Of a stretch of 64,000 bases of DNA, positions 34,541 through 45,000 are shown piece after piece. The stretch's first letter is position 1, and each line of letters opens with the position of its first letter. Source of the DNA: Anodontia alba (taxonomy: Eukaryota > Mollusca > Bivalvia > Lucinida > Lucinidae); contig OZ024824.1 of NCBI GenBank assembly GCA_964016985.1, positions 44,685,168-44,749,167 on the forward strand, written 5' to 3'. Under the pieces are notes generated by a model that saw only the letters and a list, made by a program, of their open reading frames with translations, made no database searches and had not been told where the DNA came from. The translations under genes and the position numbers were made by a program.

Positions 34541-35953
34541 ACACCAGCAATTCTGCTCCCCCGAGTTACATCCACCTGTAATTTGGGTCACTGCAATGAA
34601 TTGCAATAATTTTTAGAATGTGTCCTAGTTCTTACCCCACAGTTATTATATATAAGAAATTACGGTAACCGTCCTAACTGCAACTTTGTATTTCCATTTC
34701 CTCTGATGTCATGTTATACTTGACTTTGAGAGAATAAAAGTACTTTGACTTGACTTGACTTTTCTAATTTCAAATTGCTTTTTGGCCTGCCGCATCAAAA
34801 ACTTAAATTAGTGGTTATACAAATATCTTTTTTTTTTTTTGTCACGCTGTCCCAAGAATGCTTTAAATTGCGCTTAGCAATACAAATGCATCCACCCCGT
34901 TTAAGTGAAATTGTTCAGATTAATATGTATATCCCATAAACTTTTATGAAGGGCTGCTATGGTAACCTTTATGAATATCTACATAAGTGCAGTGTGTCGA
35001 AAAAAAGTGCACATGAATGGAACACCTTGGTGTTCCCATACTTGAAATATTATTCTATTCTATTCAGCGCTATATATAGTCCCAGGTCTTACTTGTTAAC
35101 TACCTTACTAAGGTCAGTGGTGCATTGTGGGTCAATTTAAATCACTTCCGTGTCCGAACCAAGGGCGTAGTCAATCATAATTTAAAGACTGTTAAGGAGA
35201 CCGGATACACATGGAAGAGTTCCGCTTTAGTTAACAAGAAGGATAACATTTCCTGTATTGCTTTCTTACACAACCAAGTCCATTTTGACAAGGATTCTTC
35301 TCTAAAGGAAAATACATTGGGAGCAAATCGTTTCCTTTTAGAGTGGGTCTGTTTTCAGACGGGAGGCAAAACAAGTAGATTTTGACAGAATTGTCTCCAA
35401 TGAAAAGTTATTTCCTTTCCCTTAATAAAATTACAATGCCTCTAAAATCTCTCAGTTAGAGTTAGAAACAAATTCATCGAGTATATTTGAACACATTAAT
35501 GGAAATTCCGTATCTGTACAGCAAAAGCAAAGGAAAAAGTGATTATTTATTTAATATGATTACTGAGATGACAACCAATAATTTTGCAAAATAATTTTAC
35601 CAAAATGATACGTCCCAATTTCAGAATGTGAATATAAAGTGATAACAGTGAGTTTGTGTGTGATACAATGAAAAACATTAATTCACTTTATGTGTATTTT
35701 ACAAGGAGAAATGTCTCTAGCTCTGACAATTGGCACATATCTTGAGATGCTAGCCTTAGAAGTTACAAATCGAGTGAGAGAGAGAGAACCTTGACTATTT
35801 ATATCTGCTACATGGCTTAACAGAACCATAAAAAAAAGATTCTCATACAAAGCCATGCAAAATCAAAACCTACACACCCTCTCAAAATATCAGAGCTACA
35901 AACATACCAAGAAAAATTTGAACCCCACAGTCTCAGTGCCACCTCATACCTCC

Positions 35954-36022
<69 letters not shown>

Positions 36023-39000
36023 ATACTTAGAAAATATCATCAAACTGCATACACACATTTATATTACTAGTCTTACCGTTTAATTGAACCAACTAAAACA
36101 TTGAAATAGAAGGGAGCAGTGTATTCACTTATTTATTGACAGTATGAAATGGTTATTCTCAAATTATCAAGAATAGAATTCTGTGTAGTTGTTTCTTTGG
36201 AACAGATGTCATAGGGTCTGATACACAATTTTTTTTTTTTTATCAAAACCACGCGTTCTCATAGCCCTATAGGCCTTCCAGGATCCCACAGTCCAGTCCT
36301 AAAGGCCCATCCTATGTCCCGCCCTTCAGTTGGATGTGTAGTGTATTTAGGGTAGTATTGGTAACAGCAGTACTCACTAGCTAACATTATATTCTTCTTG
36401 CAACGCTTCGGTGCATTCGCCAAGGTGTTGTTGTATAATGCACATCCATATTTGCTCATTTCATTGTATGAATATATTTCTACAATATATTTGCTGGTAT
36501 GTAGCTTTATCATTTCATTTAGTCATTTTTGTCATTCCAGCAATAAATAAGGATGTTCCTGTAATATTTTCATGCTTTCTTTATAACGGATTTTATGTAA
36601 TTTACTGAAGAAGCATTGTGCATTTTCAAGCGTCATATATGTCCACGCGGGTGGTAGGCAAGGTGGAACGATAGGTCATTGTTCATGTAAACCCGATATT
36701 ATTTGTTTCCATCCATCCAGTATTTGATTGCTGTTCAGATATAATTCATTCTACATGTATTTCTGGCATGTATTTCAGGCATTCGCCAAGGTGTTTTTGT
36801 ATAATGCACATCCATATTTGCTCATTTCATTGTATGAATATATTTCTACAATATATTTGCAGGCTTTTTTAGTATTGTGAACCCCGTTTGTTTGTGAGCT
36901 GAGCCAATACAGTCATCAGCAATAACAGACACTATGATATTGGTGGCCAGTATTGGGGGTGGCAACCTTAGAGCCTGATGGGCGAAGCAAGTGCTGGGTT
37001 GTCAGTCGGAGCTTGCGCGACATTTGTATTCGCATGAATGCATACAAGTGTCTCGTTATAGGAAGGAGGAATGTGACAGTTTAGGTTTATGATACACTTA
37101 TACTACATTGCGGTACAAGCCGGCTTTTATAGCGACGCGGTAGAGTGTAGGACTTTGAGTCCAGCGGACCGGATTCGATTCCCAGCATGGGAAAAATGTT
37201 ATTTCCGTTTTTCAACTGTTACACAGATTTTATCTTAATCCTTATCTGGATAATTGTGCACTTGAGTGTAATAACATTTATAGTATTATGTCCATTCTTT
37301 GTCGAAGACATATTAAGATTAGGTTTGCAGTGGAATATGAAACTCAATTTACACCATAATATTTTATTATGAAAATTGTGATTACTGTATCTTTATGTAC
37401 TAATTATCCGATTTTTGTTTATTTGATATCAAAATATACCATTTAAAATTGATTTGATGTATATAATATATTGTTTATTAATAAATAAATAATATTAATA
37501 TGAACAGTGTATTGCATTACGTAGCAATTTTGATCTATCGTACCTGCAGGTGCGTTCGACAGTCGTCACAAAAAAAAAAAAAAAAAAAAAAAAAAAAGAA
37601 ACGCTTGATTAAATGGACTATGTGTAAGTCGACTATAAAATAAGTGCAGCAAGAAAATTGTAAACTCTGAAGTACGGATGGAAGTTCAAACAAATACCTG
37701 ACTAGTTGATTTTTCTCCAAACCCTAGTCGTTTCGCCCCCAAACTATTGCTTTTCAAGCAGTATTGAGGTGCAGTGCATAGTGCATGGTGGTTTGCATAT
37801 TGTGTGGTAAGATATGTTGAGATTGATGGGTTTGGATAAGTCTACTAGTTAGTCGTCACATCCCTGTCTGCTCTTCTTACCTTATCTGACGCATCCTACG
37901 CTAGCTGTCCTACTAAACCCTAGACACTTCCGTTGCGCGTTTAAGTAATGTAACACTTCGTGGTATTTATTAGGACCAGGGTCTCTCTTTGTATAGAGAT
38001 ACCCTGGTATCACCAGTCTTTCAGCCTACTTAATCTCGAAGGGAGAGTTTAAAAGACGGGACTAACGGTCGAGACCAAATCTCGGTATTGAATTTAAACA
38101 ATCGAATAATGGCATTAAACATGCAAGTATTGGAATGAAATTTAGAACATGTGTAGAATATAGCCTCGTCTTAAAAGTGTATGTCCGATTTTATCTTCAT
38201 TTTAAATATTTTCCTCTTTCTGAACAAAAATATACGACCCTGTCCTACAATTTGGGGTCGGGACCAAATTTTACGGTGTTGACAATGTCAAGCATTGTCA
38301 ACACTATGGTCAATATGGGGTTGCCATGGGAGTGTTTTTATGCATTATCATTTACTAACATGTCGAAGATCAAAAGAATACAAAAATAAAGTTATGCCAT
38401 CGTACCGTCTAGTAAATATTGGACCCGGGACCAGGTCGGGACTAATTTAATTATTTCTAGGTTTACATCGGGCCCAAATTCGGTTATTTCTGCTGTCAAG
38501 TACGTGGCATGTCTTTAAATTTGATCAGGCATGCATATTAAATGATGTATTCAAGTTTGCAATAATTTTATTAAACTGAGAGACACAATGCACGTCGCAC
38601 CAGAAGTAGTGCTAATCTGGGTCCTATGTCAAACCAGAAATTAAACAATTAGTCCCGACCTGATCCCGGGTCAAATCTTTGTTAGACGGTAATATAAAAT
38701 AATTTAATTTTTTATAGTTTTCTGATCCGTGACATTTTTTTAAATGATAATGATTAAAACGATTCCTTTTGTGACCCCAAACTGACCATAATTTACAAAA
38801 TGCTTGACATCGTCAACACCGCAAAATTTGGTCCCGACCCCAAATCGTGAAACAGCGTCGAATATTTTGGTTCAGAACGGGAAAATATTTAATCTTCAGA
38901 TATAATCTGATATGCATTTTTTAGAAGAAGCAATATTCTATATATGTGTTCCAAATTTCATGCCGATATATGCAAGTTTAATGCCACTGACAGATTGTCA

Positions 39001-41992
39001 AAATGTAGTCCCGACTTTTGGTTCCCACTCCCGACCTTTACTTCCGGCTTTTAAACTCTCCCCTCTCGAAGCGAATCAGTTTCTCCTCGAGTCAACGAAA
39101 GCGTCACTCGAACACTTCATATTTTCCCGTAATTTTTAAATATGTATTACTGCGCCTTTTGCGATGTTTTATTTAGAATTTATTTAAAGGGTCAATATAC
39201 GATTTGTCGAGGTTAACAGTTTAAAGATATCTCATTCTTGAAGTTATTGTATTTACTATGAGTCATTTGCAAGTCAGACTATTGTTCTTCTCCAAAATTC
39301 CCACACTATTTTCGCTTGTGCGTGTACAAGTCAATCACAGCGAATCGGTTTGTCGGGGTGAAGTGTTGAAGTTGTTCGTCGCCCTGAAAGTCAAATTATA
39401 AAGACGTTTGCAGTGTTTACCTTCGACAATTATCTTTTTTAAAGATACTTCTTGTTACCAATACGAATGACCCTGTCCACTTATTTTAAGGTTTGAAGAG
39501 ATGCACTAAATCTTGTTTTTATTTATTTGTAGCTATATAATGGTTAATTCCAAAGAAAAAAAAATACAGAAACCTAAGATGGATAACATATAAGTGAAGG
39601 TGTCACAGTTATATCAATATGAGTGACCCTGTCCACTTATCTTAGGTAACCAAAGTTTGCATTTTGAAAGTAAACCTGTATTTTGATTTGAACATAACAC
39701 TCCAGATCAAAAGGAATCCGCCAAATAATTCTTTGTCTATAATGGAAATATGCCAGAATATATTATATATCAATTTCATCCACTATTTTTTTCCTATTTC
39801 ATAAGTTATCTAAAAGTTATTTTATAAAATGGAGTAAATACCAGGAATATTCATCTGAATAGGTTATTTGATAAATATTCCCCAAAATGAAGCTTTTTAA
39901 GATAGAGTTACATTTGCTTTTTGATGTTCACTCCCTTAACACACTTAAGCCACCCAGTGTGCATTTTTTAAAATGGGACCAGTATTTTATTTCTTGCTAG
40001 GCAAAAACAGTAGAAGAAACTATTCCAGTTTTAAAGAAACCGCTACATTTCTGGTGTTAACTCATTTTAGCTATGTTATGTTTGTTTGAATTAGGCCCAG
40101 TAGTTATTCTTGCTTGGCACATTATTATTACAAACAATCCTCAAATGTATGTCACAGCTGAAAGCAAGAATTTGCGTCCCCGTGCACTTGTAGTGGGAAA
40201 ATGTTGAAACGTCTTTTTCTTAAAATGTATTAAAATTAATGGCTGAAACTTACAATGTATGATTACTCGTAAAGTAGTGATAAGTTTTAGTTACAATCAA
40301 AATCTGCCCTTGTCCCTGGGCTACACACATGCATGAAATTGTGAATTGTGTAATCTTTAGAAACCGCACGACCAATTTTCACTGGATTTCAGATGGGGGC
40401 TTCTATTGAAGAGGTATTGACAATTAGTTCAAATGGTTCCGTACTACTGAACAAGATAGCCATATATAATAAAAAAAACACTTAAAAATCTTCTTCTCTA
40501 GAACCAAGAAAGCTTTGAGGCTTTATCTTGGTATATAGCATTGGGTACTCTTGAGATTATCTGTTCAAGTGATGATCCTAAGATGATCATTGACTTTTTT
40601 ACGACAAGGTCAAATTTACGTCCCCATACATTCGTATGTGGAAAATGTTGCAATCTTATTTTCTCAAAAACGTATTAAAAACTAATGGCTAAATCTTACA
40701 ATGTATGATTACAGTAGTAAACCGTATTAGTTACAATCAAAAGTTTGTCGCCCGGGGGTTATCTGCCCTTGTACCTTGGGTATATTTATGTCATGAAATC
40801 TTTATACGTCTTCTTCTCTTAACGTTTTCTTCTCCGCTTGACCAAATTTCCCTAGATTTCACACGGAGTCTTCTGTTAAAGAGGTATTGACAATTTGTTC
40901 AAGAATAAAACGGCCGCCGTGACCAAATATGGTAAAACACTAAAAAAGCTTCTTCTATAAAACCAAGAAAGCTTTGATGCTGACTCTTAGTATATAGCAT
41001 CAGGGACTCAAGGTCTATTAAATTTGTTCAAATGATAGTCCTAAGATCTTTGATCTTTTAACGATAAAGGTCAAATTTACAGCCCCATACATTTGTATGG
41101 GGAAATGTCAAAAATCGTTTTCTAAAATGTATTAAAGGCTATATACATGTAAAAATCATATAATCTTTTAAGGTATTCTTTTCTAAAACCACTCGGTAAA
41201 TTTCACCAGATATCACACGGGGCCTTCTGTAGAAGGGACATTGACAATTTGTACAAATGGTTTGCAACATTGAACAAGATGGCCACCAAGCCCATATATG
41301 GAAACACACTTAAACAACTTCCCGAACCAAGAAAGCTTTGAGGCTGAATCTAAGTATATAGCAATGGCAACTCAAAGTCTACCAAGTTTATCAAATGATG
41401 ATATTAGGATAACCTTTGACTTTTTTAAGGCACAGTCAAATTTATGTCCTGGCAATACTGTAAGAATGTTGCATGACAACCTCAGCTATACGGTGGCTGG
41501 TTTATTCAGATGAGCAATTAGGCTCACGACTCTGTCAGACACATTGCACTTTACTATAAAAATACAATGGACATAAAAAATCTTCAAATTCTCGTAATGT
41601 CAGATGGAAAATGACCAGAACTAGATACATGTAAGTGCTCAAGATGAGTGGCTTATCCAGATATTTTTTTTTTATTATTATTTCTACACTTAACACGTAT
41701 TTTTAGTACTAAGCAGGTCCTTGACAGGACACTTCTAACTGCTTACAGAAACTATCCAGTATAGACTGAGTCGTAAGAAACAGTAGTTTGTTTCTTCAGA
41801 TATGCACATACACACATGTATGCAAACTCACCATCTGATCTGGGCATACACTGTTTGCACAGGTCTGTCTATTCAAATCATGATATTTGGTGCAAAAAGT
41901 AACAGATATAACAAAAAACTGAATTAAGCTTTATGAGCAGAGACTTCATGAAATTTCACCTTATAATGTGTACATTAATGTATCTCAGATAT

Positions 41993-42084
<92 letters not shown>

Positions 42085-45000
42085 GAGAACAGGAGATTTT
42101 CAATGTGCAGACTTGAAATGATTTTAAGATGATAATTTACTGTTTGGTTTAAACATATATTATTTGTATAAATTCAGTATAATAATATAAACATATAAAC
42201 TAGTACAAACATTAATAATTTATACAAATGGGATAAAGAAGAAACTCAGAAGACTTGTATTAATCTGTATCCCAATGTGAAATCATCAACGCTTACAATA
42301 ACAATAGCAATACGTGATTTTAACAACTGAAGCTTAAGTGATTGTACTATTTTACATGTTAAACCATGCATCAAAATAAGCAGAAGAAACGAGAATACAT
42401 GAACATTTGTATTCCCTTTATTTCTGCCTAACTAGGTATTTTATTTACCATTGATAACCTAATAATCTACTATCTAAAATATATGCATGTTCGTGATTAT
42501 ATGAGATGCTACTGATTCACGGGGAGTGGAGTCTTGATATATTTTCATAAAACACTATAACACAACAATCGTAATAACTCTAAGACAAAAACTAAATCTA
42601 GCCGTCAGGATAACTATATAATGGACCTTCTGTTGACTAGCTTAAAATATCTTATTTTGTTATGTTAAAGCATGGGCTGTTTTATATAATTACAGAATTA
42701 TTTTAATTTATTCTACTGTTTAATTTACTGTTTGAAGGGAGCCTTAACCGTGGAATGCTTCATGTGACTCAAGTACTTTGAAAAGTGATACTGGAATATT
42801 GTGGTTATCCAACACTTTCCCTTATTTTGCAAGATTCAGATGAACAGTAGAAGGCCCTTCAAAAGCTTAAACACTGAGATTTGTTTTGCCATTTTAGGGG
42901 CCATAACTCTACCAGGGTTAATTTTTATTGCAGGTTCAAGAAAAAAAACAACAACCCCCCCCAAAAAAAACAAACAAACAACAAAAGAAAAAAAAACAAC
43001 AAAAAAAAAAAACAAAAAAAAAAAACAACAAAAAACAAAAACAAAAAAAAACAACAAAAAAAAACAAAAAAACAAACAAACAAAAAAACAAACAAAAAAA
43101 AAAAACAAAAAAAAAACAAGAATTTTGGTCTGTCTAATCTTTTCTTACCAATTTGATTCAAATCAGATAAGGAATAATGACTCTACTGTGTATACTTTAT
43201 TTTAGTAGTTTTTTTACAGGGGCCATAAGTCACAGTATAGCTGGTCCAAGAGACGAAACCTCTATATACCAGTTTGATACAAATCAGATAATAAATAATA
43301 ACTAAATAAGATAAATAAAAAACTAAATAATAACTGTAGTGTACAGATTATCTTAAAAAAGAGATTTATTTTACCATTTCAGGAGCCATAACTCTTGTAT
43401 AACAATATGGCTGATTGAACAGCGGGAACTAGTTCTTTTGATTACCTAAAACTTGGTTTAGTTGGATGAAAAAAAGATTATACATGAAGGCTATAGAGTC
43501 GCACAGGCTTAAAATCTAAGATTTTGTGCTTTTGTATCATGGTAGATAAGTTCAAAACAAACATAATCTATCATCTGAAGGAATATAAGAAAAAAAAAGA
43601 CGCTAGAATTACTTTTTTCCCTATTCATTATGTTATTAATTATTTTTGTGTCTGTCTGCTATGTTGTATTCACCCGGGTAAGAGCCAAAATACCATATTT
43701 TGTTCCTTTAATGTGATCAGACTGTTTCTTTTTTGGTTTACCTCATTGAAAAAGCCTCAAAACCCAAAATATAATTACCACCTTTCTTTTCATCTGAGGC
43801 TTAATTAAAGTAAAACGATTTTTTTCATGTAATAAAATAATCGAAATTTGTGCCCATGACCAACCCTGCTTTTGAGGCACTGCCACAAGATTTTGCACAC
43901 CGACATATATCATTTTTTATTCGCCACAGATCCTACTTTCATATAAAATATATTAGAAAAAGTAAGATTTTTTGTTGAAAACTCGACCTCTACCTTTATT
44001 ACATACTTAATTACAATACCGTAAGGTCATATCTCGACGTCATTTCAACGTCGTGTACTGTATCGGTCCGACATACTTGTCCTTATTATTTTTATGATAA
44101 TGTGATAAATATTTCATGAAATCGCTTTAAAATTCACATTCTCAACCATGAAACCCTACCAAATAAATCCGCACTAAAGTAGATAAATGTTACAACAATT
44201 TTAATAGCTTGACTGACAGAGTACTCAAACTTTTTGATCAGCCCTCGTACTATGTGGAGAAAGAAGTAAACAGAAGGCTGTTATAGTATATGGACAAATG
44301 AGAAAACAGAAGGCTATTATGGTATGTGGAGAAAGGAGTAAACAGATTGCTTTTATGTACTATGGAAGAAAAGTGTAAACAGAACAACCACAGATCGTTC
44401 AAATAAACAATCATAGATCATCTTGTGTGTCACGTAACCAATAGGGTATAGTTGTTATTTGGTTATGATCGTATAGCTTTTTCATTAAAGTCTTTCTTAT
44501 AAATTGCGTAGTATTCTATATAATAACAAACTATTCTTTGTATTTTAGAATTTTAAATTAACTTTACTGCTATAAAATTAATACGTCGAATCTGAAACGT
44601 AGGCGAAGATACGAATCTAAACGAATTTTTCAAAAGCAAAGGACAAACTAATACTATCAGAAAATGACCAGAGGAACCCTGTTTAAGTATTGTGTATTTA
44701 ACTGCTTCTTTCCTTTTCTGAAATTGTAACGGACTTGCATATAGCAATTGCTATTACCAAATAACAATTGCCAAAGCCATTCTATTTAGCCCAGTTGTTC
44801 AAAGCATCGTTAGCTTAACGAGCTTGTCAATGGTCAAAATGTTAACTGTTCTAAGAAACATATTCATCTAATTCACAGTTTTTTTTTGGCTGAAAGAATG
44901 TATCTTTAAAATAATTTGCAAATGCAAAAGCATCTCACAGTTTTCAGCAAAAATATTAGCATATACGCCAGATTAAATAATCAAAGTTTTAACGGTACGT

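Noticed and set aside
35817..36070. Cys-Val and His-Thr repeat frames (also at 20576-20959 and 41933-42121)
   Set aside because: Translation of (AC)n microsatellites.
37119..37194. Functional tRNA-Gln gene
   Set aside because: Anticodon loop and B box are recognisable, but the acceptor stem does not pair and the T stem has mismatches.
42801..43205. Open frames of 70-134 codons, Lys/Asn-rich on one strand and Phe-rich on the other
   Set aside because: They are produced by the (AAAAAC)n tract.
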